Assembly: GCF_002837275.1 (NCBI RefSeq)
Contig: NZ_NXIF01000052.1
Span: forward strand, 1-45,332
Length of the DNA: 45,332 bases
Source of the DNA: Malaciobacter halophilus
Lineage (GTDB): Bacteria; Campylobacterota; Campylobacteria; Campylobacterales; Arcobacteraceae
Direction of reading: 5' to 3'
Shown: positions 33,700 to 43,545 of the stretch, one piece after another
How the letters are laid out: each line of letters starts with the position of its first letter
Numbering within the stretch: position 1 is the first letter of the stretch
The notes under the pieces: model-generated
The model's database searches: none
Seen by the model: only the letters and a program-made list of their open reading frames with translations
What the model was told of the DNA's origin: nothing
Program-made: the position numbers and the translations under genes

Positions 33700-35156
33700 T
33701 TTTTCCCTTTTTCAATCTCTTTAACAAGTAAATAAATCTCTTTTTTTATACTTTTAAACTCATGTATATTATCTATATTTTGTAGTTTAAATATCAATTT
33801 ATCTAAATTATCATCTTTTTTTATCATAAAAGCCAATACTTTGATTAACTCACTAGCTGTTTTTGAAGTTTTTATTTTTGTTAAAAGATTACTCTCTTTT
33901 TGCTTTTTAAATCTTTTATTTATAACATAGTTATATAAATAAACTATTAATAGTGCAAAAACGCAACCTAATAAGAAAAATATTATCTTATCTTTTATTG
34001 ATGATTTTATAATCTCTTTTTTTACAACTTCTGTTTGTTTTGCCGTTAAAAGTTCTGGTCGTTTTGAACTTTTTTGTTTAACATTGATTTTATAACTCTT
34101 TGTTTTTTTAGTAATTACTTTTTTTGTTTTAGCATCAAAATACTTTAAAGTTAAAGGCTTAATATCAATAGTTTTGCTAGGAACAATAGAAAAGCTTTTT
34201 TCATATGTTCCATAAAGTTTTCCATCTTCAATTTTTGTATCTATTTTAGGCTTATTTTCAAAAACCTGTGCATCTTCTATTTGAAGTTTAAAATCTTTAA
34301 TATCATCAATATTTCCATATCCACTAACTTCTACTTTATAAGATACTGCATCACCTTGGTTAATACTTAAATTATCAATAGATGTTTTAATATTAAAATC
34401 ACCCATTAAATTGATATTTTCAGGTAAAGGTTTTACATCAATAGTTAAAGAATTAGAGTATATTTGCCTTGTTGAGTAACTACTATTAAAAAAGCTACTT
34501 GAGTTTAAATCTAACAATTTCATTATAATCTTAAAAGGTTCAATCCTTAATTTCCCACTTTTTTGAGCAAATAGCAAAAATTCTAACTCATTTACAATAA
34601 ATCCATCTTCTTTATACTGTTTTGAATTATCTGTTTGTTTATACCAAAAATCTTTAAAATCTGCATTTGAAATTGATAAGTCTTGTACATTTAACTCTTC
34701 TAAATATTTAAATTTCACTTTTAATTTAAATCCTTGAGCTACATATACAGATGACTTTGATGTGCTTATTTCAAAGTCTGCATAACTTAAATTACTCTTT
34801 TTAAGCTCTTTTTGCTCAACTTTTTTAGAGTCTGTTTTATACTGTTTATTATCAATAGTAAAATTAAAAGATGGAATTGTAAAACTAGAAGTTGGGAAAA
34901 ATCTAAAGACTTTTATTATCTTTTTTTGCATTTTTGAATTTATAATATTAACTACATTTTGAGTTGAAATAACATCAACTGGTTGATTATCTATCTTTTC
35001 TATATTTGCGAACTGTATATCTTTACCTGTTGCAATAATTTTAAAAGTATATGCTTCGCCTTTTACAAAAGTAGATTTTGCATCAAGTTTTACATCAGCA
35101 TAAGCAAAATAAAAAGTAAAAAGTAAAATAGTTATTATCTTAACTAATTTCATCAT
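33696..35156 (-). CDS. batD: BatD-type (oxygen tolerance) membrane protein
   Basis: A 486-residue protein with a signal peptide (ILLFTFYFAYAD), a long beta-rich periplasmic region with repeated Ig-like segments (for example SVYVAQGFKLKVKF and LSINQGDAVSYKVEVSGYG), one TM segment near residue 395-415 (FFLLGCVFALLIVYLYNYV) and a short cytoplasmic tail. This is the BatD layout. BatD usually accompanies BatA/B/C/E and MoxR; none is here. It shares one base with flhA (35156), so it is translated from the flagellar transcript. Confidence 0.75.
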   Translation of the reverse strand: MMKLVKIITILLFTFYFAYADVKLDAKSTFVKGEAYTFKIIATGKDIQFANIEKIDNQPVDVISTQNVVNIINSKMQKKIIKVFRFFPTSSFTIPSFNFTIDNKQYKTDSKKVEQKELKKSNLSYADFEISTSKSSVYVAQGFKLKVKFKYLEELNVQDLSISNADFKDFWYKQTDNSKQYKEDGFIVNELEFLLFAQKSGKLRIEPFKIIMKLLDLNSSSFFNSSYSTRQIYSNSLTIDVKPLPENINLMGDFNIKTSIDNLSINQGDAVSYKVEVSGYGNIDDIKDFKLQIEDAQVFENKPKIDTKIEDGKLYGTYEKSFSIVPSKTIDIKPLTLKYFDAKTKKVITKKTKSYKINVKQKSSKRPELLTAKQTEVVKKEIIKSSIKDKIIFFLLGCVFALLIVYLYNYVINKRFKKQKESNLLTKIKTSKTASELIKVLAFMIKKDDNLDKLIFKLQNIDNIHEFKSIKKEIYLLVKEIEKGKK

Positions 35157-37273
35157 TAAAACTCTACTGTTCCTTCAATTGCAAAGTTTGCTCTTGAATC
35201 AAGTTCTGCATGGGATAATACAGCAACTTGCAAACCAAACTTTTCATATATTTCTGAAACTCTTTTTCTTAAAAGAGGGTCAACAACCATTGCAACTTTA
35301 CTAAAACCTTTTGCTTCTACTTGCTCAATTACTTCTTTTGTCTTTGTCACTAAATTATTAATCTCTGCAATTGAAAGCATCAGCTGTGAAACTCCATGCT
35401 GTTCTTGAAGTTTTCCTATAAATTGTTGCTCTAAATCAGGTTTTATAGTAATAATATGCAAAGTTCCATCATTATCTTTAAATCTTTCTGTAATAAGTCT
35501 ATAAAGTTTACTTCTTACATGTTCAAGTAATACATCTGGTGCTTTTGTAAACTCTGCAATATCTGCAATAGCCTCAACAATTGTAAGCATATCAACAATT
35601 GGTATTTTTTCATGTAATAAATCTTTACATACTTTTAATAAAGAACCATATGAAGTAACTTTCATAGCCTCTTCTACAACAATAGGAAAATCTTTTTTTA
35701 AGCCTTCAATAATATCAACAATATCTTGTCTTGTAATAATATCTTCTGCATGTTTTTTAATAATTTCTGAAATATGTGTAGAGATAATAGTTGGAGCATC
35801 AACAACAGTAAAACCTTTCATTAATGCCTCTTCTTTAAGCTCTTGAGTAATCCAAGTAGCATCAAGGTTAAATACAGGCTCTTTTACATGTAAGCCTTTT
35901 AGCTTTTCATTTCCAATTCCACCCATTGCAAGAAGTTTATCTATTTCAACTCTACCTTTTACAATAGGTATTCTTTTTAAATATAATTGATACTCATTTT
36001 GAGATAAGTTTGCATCATCTGAGATTCTAATTTGTGGAATAATAAATCCCAAATCAGCAGCAATTGTTTTTCTTATACCTTTAATCTTATCAAGAAGTTC
36101 AGAGTCACCTTGAACTAATTGTAAAAGTCTAAACCCAAGTTTTAATTCTAATACTTCCATTTTCATAATAGATTCAATAGCTTGACTCTCATCTGGAGCT
36201 TTTTGTTTTTTCATCTCTTTTAACTCATCAACACTTTTTGAAGTCTTTGAAGTAGCTGCTTTTTGAGCTTGAGGTTTAAAAAACTTTGTAATTGCATTGT
36301 CTCTTTGGTCTTCTATCATAAAAATAGTATAACTAGTTGCCATTAGTAAAAGTCCCATTAGTAAAAGTATTCCAGTAGGAAAACCTGGAACAAAACCAAA
36401 AAGAATCATACCAATACCAACAAGCATTAAAGCTTTACTATCTTTTACAAGTTGTAAAACCGATTGATTTGCAAATCTATCCTCATCCATATTTGAACGA
36501 GTAATAATAATAGCAGTTGCTGTTGATAAAATAAGTGCAGGTATTTGTGCTACTAAACCATCACCAATAGTTAAAATTGTATATATTTCTCCACTTTGAG
36601 AAACTGTCATATCATGTTGAAATAGTCCTATTAACAAGCCACCTATTAAGTTTACTAAAGTAATAATAATACCAGCAACAGCATCACCTTTAACAAACTT
36701 AGATGAACCATCCATTGCCCCATAAAAGTTTGCATCTGAAATTAATTCTTTTCTTCTTATTTGTGCTTCTTTATCGTCTATAAATCCAGCATTTAAATCT
36801 GCATCAATTGCCATTTGCTTACCTGGCATTGAATCAAGTGTAAATCTTGCAGTAACTTCTGCAACCCTTGTGGCACCTTTTGTTACAACCATAAAGTTAA
36901 TAAGAACCAAAATAATAAAGATTATTATCCCAATTACCATATTACCACCAACAACAAAATCACCAAATGCAGATATAATGGAACTTACAGCTTCTGGACC
37001 ATTGTGTCCTTCACTTAAAATTGACCTTGTTGTTGCAATATTTAAAGATAATCTAAAAAGTGCTAATATTAAAATAATTGTTGGGAATGTTGTAAGGTCT
37101 GATGGTCTTTGTATATATAATGAAATTAATAAAATAAGTAGTGATAAAGATAAAGATACTACCAAAAAGAAATCTAATACTCCTTTTGATAAAGGAACAA
37201 TAATAATCATTAATATAGCAACAAATAGTGCTACAACAAATAAGTCTTTTGACAGTATCTTTCTTATATTCAT
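35156..37273 (-). CDS. flhA: FlhA, flagellar type III export gate
   Basis: A 705-residue export-gate protein. About eight N-terminal TM segments are followed by the conserved FHIPEP-like loop region (RFTLDSMPGKQMAIDADLNAG) and a large cytoplasmic domain with GFTVVDAPTIISTHISEI. It binds export substrates and chaperones and uses the proton gradient. It is downstream of flgL by 12 bp and overlaps batD by one base. Confidence 0.96.
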   Translation of the reverse strand: MNIRKILSKDLFVVALFVAILMIIIVPLSKGVLDFFLVVSLSLSLLILLISLYIQRPSDLTTFPTIILILALFRLSLNIATTRSILSEGHNGPEAVSSIISAFGDFVVGGNMVIGIIIFIILVLINFMVVTKGATRVAEVTARFTLDSMPGKQMAIDADLNAGFIDDKEAQIRRKELISDANFYGAMDGSSKFVKGDAVAGIIITLVNLIGGLLIGLFQHDMTVSQSGEIYTILTIGDGLVAQIPALILSTATAIIITRSNMDEDRFANQSVLQLVKDSKALMLVGIGMILFGFVPGFPTGILLLMGLLLMATSYTIFMIEDQRDNAITKFFKPQAQKAATSKTSKSVDELKEMKKQKAPDESQAIESIMKMEVLELKLGFRLLQLVQGDSELLDKIKGIRKTIAADLGFIIPQIRISDDANLSQNEYQLYLKRIPIVKGRVEIDKLLAMGGIGNEKLKGLHVKEPVFNLDATWITQELKEEALMKGFTVVDAPTIISTHISEIIKKHAEDIITRQDIVDIIEGLKKDFPIVVEEAMKVTSYGSLLKVCKDLLHEKIPIVDMLTIVEAIADIAEFTKAPDVLLEHVRSKLYRLITERFKDNDGTLHIITIKPDLEQQFIGKLQEQHGVSQLMLSIAEINNLVTKTKEVIEQVEAKGFSKVAMVVDPLLRKRVSEIYEKFGLQVAVLSHAELDSRANFAIEGTVEF

Positions 37274-37285
37274 TTAAACCTAAAA

Positions 37286-38431
37286 CTATTTAACAAAATT
37301 AACTAAAGACATTTCATTTGCTCTATTAATTGTCGTATAAAGCGATGTATATGTCAATTCTAATGCTTTTGCTTCCATTGCTACTTTTGCTACATCAGCT
37401 CCAGCAGTTTCCACATAAAGAACATCAAAATGTGTTAATTTTGCTGAAACTTTTTCTAATGAAACTTCAAAAATTTTATTTCTAACCCCTAAGTCAGTAT
37501 GTGCAATATTTACTGTATCATAGGCTTTATTTACATCTTCTAAACTCTTTCTTAATGCAGCTTCTGCATCCGCTTCGCTAACTGGTGCACCAGTAGAATC
37601 TACTTGTTTTAATGCATTAATTGCATTATCTAAAACATCAAAAATACTCTCTTTTGCTTCAAGAATTTGACCTGGAGTACCAATTGGTGCAGTTGTTTCA
37701 TATGTTTTTGGAGTAGTTGAAGGCAAAATTTCAGTAACAGGCATTGTATCCGTAGTAGCACCCATTTCTGTATATTTTACAATTTCAGGAACTGCTGGGT
37801 CTAGTATCCACTCATTCCCATCATTATCAACAATTCTGTTTTCTTCACTAAATGTTAATTTTTGCCCAACTGCTGCTTCATTAACAGTATTCATCATCAA
37901 ATCAAAACCAGATACACCTCTTTGTCTATAAGCACCCTCTTCAACAGCTACTTTTTTTAAGTATCCATTACCTTCATAAGTAATTTTTCCTGTTGTAGGG
38001 TCTTGATGAAAAGGAGGCTGAGTACCATCAGTACCACTAAATAAATACTCTCCATTTGCTTGTTCGTTAGCAAATAAGAAAATATTCTTTTTTATACCTT
38101 CAAGACTAATTGCAATACTTTTTTTTGATTCAGGTTCTGTTGTATCATTTAAAGCCCTTAATATCTCAGATTTTACTGTTTTCATTAGGTCTTTAATTTC
38201 AGCAATAGATGAATCAGCTGATTGATTTTGTGCATCAGTAATCTCTATTTGTTTTTTAATCCCTTCAAATACAGAGATTTTATCTTCAATATAAATCTGC
38301 TTAGTAAAAACTAAAGAGTCATCACTTCCATCATCAATCTTAGCTCCCGTACTTTGTTGATAACTTAATTTTTGATATTTTTCATTTAAAATATCTAATC
38401 TATAAATTGATTCACTTAAACTATTAATCAT
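37286..38431 (-). CDS. flgL: FlgL, hook-filament junction protein
   Basis: A 381-residue flagellin-like protein. N-terminal INSLSESIYRLDILNEKYQK and C-terminal TSLYTTINRANEMSLVNFVK are typical FlgL ends; the middle has FANEQANGEYLFSGTDG, the conserved junction-protein segment. It joins hook to filament. The ATG overlaps fliI by 4 nt. Its usual partner flgK is not in this window. Confidence 0.9.
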   Translation of the reverse strand: MINSLSESIYRLDILNEKYQKLSYQQSTGAKIDDGSDDSLVFTKQIYIEDKISVFEGIKKQIEITDAQNQSADSSIAEIKDLMKTVKSEILRALNDTTEPESKKSIAISLEGIKKNIFLFANEQANGEYLFSGTDGTQPPFHQDPTTGKITYEGNGYLKKVAVEEGAYRQRGVSGFDLMMNTVNEAAVGQKLTFSEENRIVDNDGNEWILDPAVPEIVKYTEMGATTDTMPVTEILPSTTPKTYETTAPIGTPGQILEAKESIFDVLDNAINALKQVDSTGAPVSEADAEAALRKSLEDVNKAYDTVNIAHTDLGVRNKIFEVSLEKVSAKLTHFDVLYVETAGADVAKVAMEAKALELTYTSLYTTINRANEMSLVNFVK

Positions 38432-39732
38432 TGTAGCACCTCCTTAAGCATACGAACAATATCTTCAAAGGTATATTGTTCTTTAGTGCCTTGAGTAAGA
38501 AACTCTCTTATTCTCTCTTTTTTAGCTAACGCATTGTCAAGCTCTGGATCCATTCCTGCTTTATATGCACCTACTCTAACAAGTACCTCATTCTCTTTTA
38601 TAAGAGATAATACCCTTTTTAACTTTAAAAAGTAATTATAGTGATTATCATCTACAACTTTATCCATTACCCTTGAAGCAGACTTTAAAAGGTTAATTGG
38701 AGGATAAAATCCTTGCTCTGTCAAATCTCTTGTCAATACAATGTGACCATCTAAAATTGACCTACTTTGGTCTGCAATTGGGTCATTCATATCATCACCA
38801 TCAACTAACACAGTAAAAAATGCAGTAATTGAACCTTTTGCATTACTACCTGCTCTTTCCATAAGTTGTGGAAGAAGTGCAAAAACTGATGGAGGATAAC
38901 CTCTACTTACTGGTGGTTCACCAGTACTTAAACCTATTTCTCTTTGTGCCATTGCAAATCTTGTAACTGAGTCCATCATTAAAAGAACATCATGACCTTT
39001 ATCTCTAAAAAATTCTGCAATAGCCATTGCTGTAAAAGCACCATATTTACGCATTAGTGCTGATTCATCTGAAGTGGCTGCTACAATAATAGTATTCTCT
39101 AAGTTATCACCTAAATTAAAGTGAATGAACTCTGGAATTTCTCTTCCTCTTTCACCAATAAGTGCAATAACTTTTATCTGAGCTTCACAACCTTTTACAA
39201 TCATTCCCATTAAGGTTGATTTACCAACTCCAGAACCTGCAAAAATACCTACTTTTTGCCCTTTACCTGTTGTAAGCATAGAATCAATTGCCTTAACACC
39301 AGTTGAAAATCTTTGATTAATTATTCCCCTTTCAAGTGCTGGCATAGAGAGTTTATTTATGGCTGCATTCTCTGGAGTATCTTTTATTTTTCCACCTTCA
39401 TCAATTGGTTCTCCCAAAGCATTAACAACTCTTCCTAAAAGACCATATCCAGCTTTTACATTAAGCCCCTCTTTTTGCAAATAAACCTTATCATGAATTT
39501 TAAATCCTTCAATAAAAGAGAAAGGAACAACAGTAAAATCTTGTGCTTCAATTGAAGCAACCATTCCCAAAACTGTGTAAAGATGTTGAACTGACTCTAT
39601 TTTTACAATATCTCCAACAGCAACTTCAATACCAGTTGCTACAATTGTTGTTGTACTAATATGTTTAATTCGTCCAAAAGGAATAGATAAACTTGCACTA
39701 TCAATGCTATTTAATAAACTATCAATATCCAT
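38428..39732 (-). CDS. fliI: FliI, flagellar export ATPase
   Basis: A 434-residue F1-ATPase-like motor. Walker A GSGVGKST is at 166-173; other signatures are ALIGERGREIPEF, LLMMDSVTRFAMAQREIGLS and PPSVFALLPQLMERAG. It unfolds and delivers export substrates to FlhA/FlhB. fliH, which usually precedes it, is not in this window. It shares one base with the upstream TPR gene. Confidence 0.95.
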   Translation of the reverse strand: MDIDSLLNSIDSASLSIPFGRIKHISTTTIVATGIEVAVGDIVKIESVQHLYTVLGMVASIEAQDFTVVPFSFIEGFKIHDKVYLQKEGLNVKAGYGLLGRVVNALGEPIDEGGKIKDTPENAAINKLSMPALERGIINQRFSTGVKAIDSMLTTGKGQKVGIFAGSGVGKSTLMGMIVKGCEAQIKVIALIGERGREIPEFIHFNLGDNLENTIIVAATSDESALMRKYGAFTAMAIAEFFRDKGHDVLLMMDSVTRFAMAQREIGLSTGEPPVSRGYPPSVFALLPQLMERAGSNAKGSITAFFTVLVDGDDMNDPIADQSRSILDGHIVLTRDLTEQGFYPPINLLKSASRVMDKVVDDNHYNYFLKLKRVLSLIKENEVLVRVGAYKAGMDPELDNALAKKERIREFLTQGTKEQYTFEDIVRMLKEVLQ

Positions 39733-41729
39733 TATTGCATCTCATCACACATTCTTTTATATAAACTATCTTGTGTTCCTTGAATCTGTTTACACTTCTT
39801 AACATATTCCTCTTTTTTTTGTGTATTTCCTAATGTTTCATAAGCTTTAATTACTTCATAATATGATTTTGCTAAATCATTTGGTTTTATTTTTCTATTT
39901 GTATCTAAACCTTCAAGTAGATAATCTAAAGCCTTTTTTGTATTATTTTTATTCTTCTCATATTTTGCTAACTCTTGCTCTACAAAAGGAGAATAAACCC
40001 TAGCTTTTATATCTTTTTGTTTTATATATAATCTATTTAATATATCTATTGCTTCTTGTTTTTTATCATTATTTAATAGATATAAATAGTATTGATAGTA
40101 AAAGTCAATAATCAAAGGATTATCTTTGTTTGCTTCTATATAATCTTTATTATTATCTGCATATGCATAAAATCTTTTCATAGATATAGGTTCATTTTTT
40201 GCATTTAAAATCAAAAATCTATATAAAAACTCTTTTGCTAAAACATCTTTATCATTTACCATCTCTACTTTTGCAGAAAAGCCCATAGCTTCATCTAATA
40301 AACCTAATTTATAAGCCATACGTTCTAAATACAAATATATTTGAGCATCTCTACTTCTATTAAAAGCATCTTTCATAAGCATATAAGCTCTTTCATAAGG
40401 CTCTTGAACCATACATTGAAAAAACTGCTCTTTTGTATCAACATCATCAATAAGTTTTTGCAAGGTTTCTCTTCTTGAAGTTTTAAGAGTATCTTTTAAT
40501 TGAGCACATTTTCCTTCTTCTAAATACTGCTTAATCATCTCAATATTTACAACATCAAATATTGCATTCATACTATCATAACCAAATCTTTTAGCAATTG
40601 AATTAGAGATTTTACTATACACTCTTTTTTTTCTTAATATCATTTTATACTTTTTATCTCTTTTTTCATTTAAAAGTTCTTGTAATAAAACTTTTTGTTG
40701 CATAGATTCTGAATTTGGATATTTGTTTGAAACTACATTTGGGTCAATTTTACCCTCTCTCATAAAAATCTCATCAATATACATTTTAGCTTTATCAACA
40801 TACATTCCATTTGGAAACTTATTTAATATATCTTCATAAAGAGTTCTTGCTTTTATTAAATATTTAGGCGTACCTTCATACATTAACATATAAGTATTTG
40901 CTAACTTAAACTTAAAGTCTTCAATTGCTTGTTTATCATCGGCTCTCTTAATTAATTCAGTTAAAATCTTAACAGCAAACTCTGGCATTTGAGCATTTAT
41001 CAATTTATCTACTTTTTCCAAAGCAATATATGAATCTGTGGCATAATAATCAATATTTTTATCTAAAACTTTAGTAATTAACTCATAAGCTTCATCATAT
41101 TTATTATCTAAAATATAAACATCAAAAAGCTCATCAGCAACAATAGTAGCTACTAAAATATCAGTTGTTTTAGTAAGTACTTCATACAAAATTCTTTCTG
41201 CTTTTTCATATTTATATTGAAATCTATGAACTTTTGCTAATTGAATTTTTCCATAAGCTTTTGTCAAATTATCATTAAAGCTATTTACTATAATATCTGC
41301 AAAATATTTAGCTTCACTTACTTTATTTGAGTATAGTTTTAAATCAACTAAAAGCATATAAGCTTTTGCAAGTTGGTCTTCTCTAATTTTTGAGCTATTT
41401 ATAGCTGTTTCTAATTCATTTACCGCGTCTAAAATAAATCTTTTTGATTTTTTCTTAATTGATAATTCTGCATATAAAATATATATATCAGATTCAAGTA
41501 TTTTTATTTTATTTTTATTTTTAAAATCTTTTATTTGTTGATATGCATCATCAACCTTGCCTTTTTTAGCAAGCATCTTTACATTTTCAATAATATCAAA
41601 TCCATTTGTAATTGCTTGTTTTCTTTCTTGTGAAATCTGTTCATTTGCAGAATTAATAAAACTATAATAAAAATCTTTTTTTGCAAAAGAAAAAGATATT
41701 AATAAAAACAAAATTATAATACTTTTCAA
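39732..41729 (-). CDS. Exported 665-residue helical-repeat (TPR-like) protein in the flagellar operon
   Basis: No named family is recognised. A signal peptide (MKSIIILFLLISFSFAK) is followed by helix-turn-helix repeats across nearly the whole length, for example LAKAYMLLVDLKLYSNKVSEAKYFADII and AEFAVKILTELIKRAD-like units, a TPR pattern. It lies between flhB and fliI and overlaps fliI by one base, so it is co-translated with export-machine genes. A periplasmic scaffold or disc component of the Campylobacterota motor is a reasonable guess, by analogy to known TPR-containing motor proteins. Confidence 0.75.
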   Translation of the reverse strand: MKSIIILFLLISFSFAKKDFYYSFINSANEQISQERKQAITNGFDIIENVKMLAKKGKVDDAYQQIKDFKNKNKIKILESDIYILYAELSIKKKSKRFILDAVNELETAINSSKIREDQLAKAYMLLVDLKLYSNKVSEAKYFADIIVNSFNDNLTKAYGKIQLAKVHRFQYKYEKAERILYEVLTKTTDILVATIVADELFDVYILDNKYDEAYELITKVLDKNIDYYATDSYIALEKVDKLINAQMPEFAVKILTELIKRADDKQAIEDFKFKLANTYMLMYEGTPKYLIKARTLYEDILNKFPNGMYVDKAKMYIDEIFMREGKIDPNVVSNKYPNSESMQQKVLLQELLNEKRDKKYKMILRKKRVYSKISNSIAKRFGYDSMNAIFDVVNIEMIKQYLEEGKCAQLKDTLKTSRRETLQKLIDDVDTKEQFFQCMVQEPYERAYMLMKDAFNRSRDAQIYLYLERMAYKLGLLDEAMGFSAKVEMVNDKDVLAKEFLYRFLILNAKNEPISMKRFYAYADNNKDYIEANKDNPLIIDFYYQYYLYLLNNDKKQEAIDILNRLYIKQKDIKARVYSPFVEQELAKYEKNKNNTKKALDYLLEGLDTNRKIKPNDLAKSYYEVIKAYETLGNTQKKEEYVKKCKQIQGTQDSLYKRMCDEMQ

Positions 41730-41733
41730 CTAA

Positions 41734-42786
41734 TTACCTTTTTTTCTTTTTTAATTCAAATACATAAGCAAATATCTCTGCAATTGCTTTATAAAACTCC
41801 GAAGGTATCTCTTGAGATATCTCAATTTGATTATATAAAGATCTTGCTAAAGCAGGATTCTCAATAATAGGAATATCATTATCCTTTGCTACATCTTTTA
41901 TTCTTAACGCAATGAAGTCAATACCTTTTGCAATCATTTTAGGTGCTGCATCTACTTGATTATCATACTTTAATGCAACTGCATAGTGAGTAGGATTAGT
42001 AATCACAACATCTGCATCAGGAACATCTGACATCATTCTTTTCATGGACATTTCCATCTGTATTTTTCTAATACGACCTTTTACTTGTGGGTCCCCGTCC
42101 ATATTTTTAAACTCATCTTTAATCTCTTGTTTACTCATTCTTAATGATTTTAAATAATAATATTTAGTAAAGAAGAAATCCATTATAGCAAAAATTATTA
42201 TAATTAATAATATAGTTGCTAAGAAAATAACGATTAAATTGACCATTTTATCTAAAGCTGCATATAAAGACATATCCATCATAGCAAGGTAGTCTTCTCC
42301 TGTTAAAAGAACAACAACAACCATAACTGCCATGATTATTATGAGTTTCATTGTTAATTTTAAAGACTCAACTGCTTTTTTTAAACCAAATATATTTCCA
42401 AATCCCTTTATTGGGTCAAGTTTTTGTAAATCAAACTTTAAAGGGGTTACAACAAAACCAAATTGAGTCCAATTTGTTATTAAAGTTAATAATACAACCA
42501 AAGCAAACAATGGAGCTAATGCTGAAATCATAGTCATTGTAATAGTGTACGTTAAAGTAAAATATACATTTGAATCTAGTTCTTGACCGATAAAACCATA
42601 AGAGTATAACATTAGTTTTTTTATCTGTGTCCAAAAATGACCAGAAAAAAACACTAAATAAATAGAGCCAAAGAACAAAATTGCTGCTCCTGTAACTTCC
42701 ATAGATTTGTTAACATTACCCTCTTTTTTGGCATCTTCAATCTTTTTAGGTGTGGGTTCTTCGGTTTTTTCATCTTCATCAGCCAT
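41734..42786 (-). CDS. flhB: FlhB, flagellar export switch protein
   Basis: A 350-residue membrane protein with four TM segments and the autocleaved cytoplasmic NPTH motif (Asn264-His267, in VITNPTHYAVAL). The N-terminus EKTEEPTPKKIEDAKKEGNV is conserved. It switches export from hook to filament proteins together with FliK, whose gene is two genes upstream. Confidence 0.96.
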   Translation of the reverse strand: MADEDEKTEEPTPKKIEDAKKEGNVNKSMEVTGAAILFFGSIYLVFFSGHFWTQIKKLMLYSYGFIGQELDSNVYFTLTYTITMTMISALAPLFALVVLLTLITNWTQFGFVVTPLKFDLQKLDPIKGFGNIFGLKKAVESLKLTMKLIIIMAVMVVVVLLTGEDYLAMMDMSLYAALDKMVNLIVIFLATILLIIIIFAIMDFFFTKYYYLKSLRMSKQEIKDEFKNMDGDPQVKGRIRKIQMEMSMKRMMSDVPDADVVITNPTHYAVALKYDNQVDAAPKMIAKGIDFIALRIKDVAKDNDIPIIENPALARSLYNQIEISQEIPSEFYKAIAEIFAYVFELKKKKR

Positions 42787-42795
42787 TATCTAACC

Positions 42796-43545
42796 TTACT
42801 GAAATTTACTAATAAAAAAATTTGTAAAAGAGTGAGTAAATATCTCCATTCCAAATATTAAAAATAGAAAAATTACTGCAAACTTCAACTGAAACGTAAT
42901 AACAAATGGTGAAAATGCAGGCATTGACCTAGTACCATAACCATAATATAAATCAAGTATAAAAGCAATAAAAAACAAAGGTAAAGCAAAAGCAAAAGCA
43001 AAAGCAAAAAGTCTATTTATTTCATCAATTATTATTTGTATTCCATCATAAGAGAATATATCAAAATAACCTAAATGAATAATTGAAAAACTTTTAACTA
43101 AAATAACAAAAGTCATTTCATACATTCCTGTTTCAAAAAATAAAACCAATGCAACTAAATAAAGAAATCTATTTACAACACCCTCTTGTGTACCAGTAGC
43201 TGGGTCAAACATATTTGCCATAGATAAAGCAGTTGAATACTCAATTAACTCTCCCATTATTCTAACAGCTGAAAAAATCACATGAACAAAAAATGCAGCA
43301 ACAGCTCCAAGCGTAATCTCACTTATTAAAGAAAGAGCAAACATATCTTTAGTTATTGGATTTGTTACTTCAACAATTGGAAATAAAAAAATAGTAATAA
43401 AAAAAGCAAAAGTTACCCTTACTCTTGGACTTACTGAAGTATGTCCATATACAGGCATAAAAGCAACAAAAGACAAAATTCTTGCAAGAAGTAAGGCAAA
43501 TTTTATTACAACAGCTTCATTAAGTAAAGATAAGAAAGCTTCCAT
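42796..43545 (-). CDS. fliR: FliR, flagellar export channel subunit
   Basis: A 249-residue polytopic protein. MPVYGHTSVSPRVRVTFAFF, EITLGAVAAFF and SMANMFDPATG are recognisable FliR segments. It forms part of the export channel. It shares a base with fliK upstream (43545) and precedes flhB by 9 bp. Confidence 0.93.
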   Translation of the reverse strand: MEAFLSLLNEAVVIKFALLLARILSFVAFMPVYGHTSVSPRVRVTFAFFITIFLFPIVEVTNPITKDMFALSLISEITLGAVAAFFVHVIFSAVRIMGELIEYSTALSMANMFDPATGTQEGVVNRFLYLVALVLFFETGMYEMTFVILVKSFSIIHLGYFDIFSYDGIQIIIDEINRLFAFAFAFALPLFFIAFILDLYYGYGTRSMPAFSPFVITFQLKFAVIFLFLIFGMEIFTHSFTNFFISKFQ

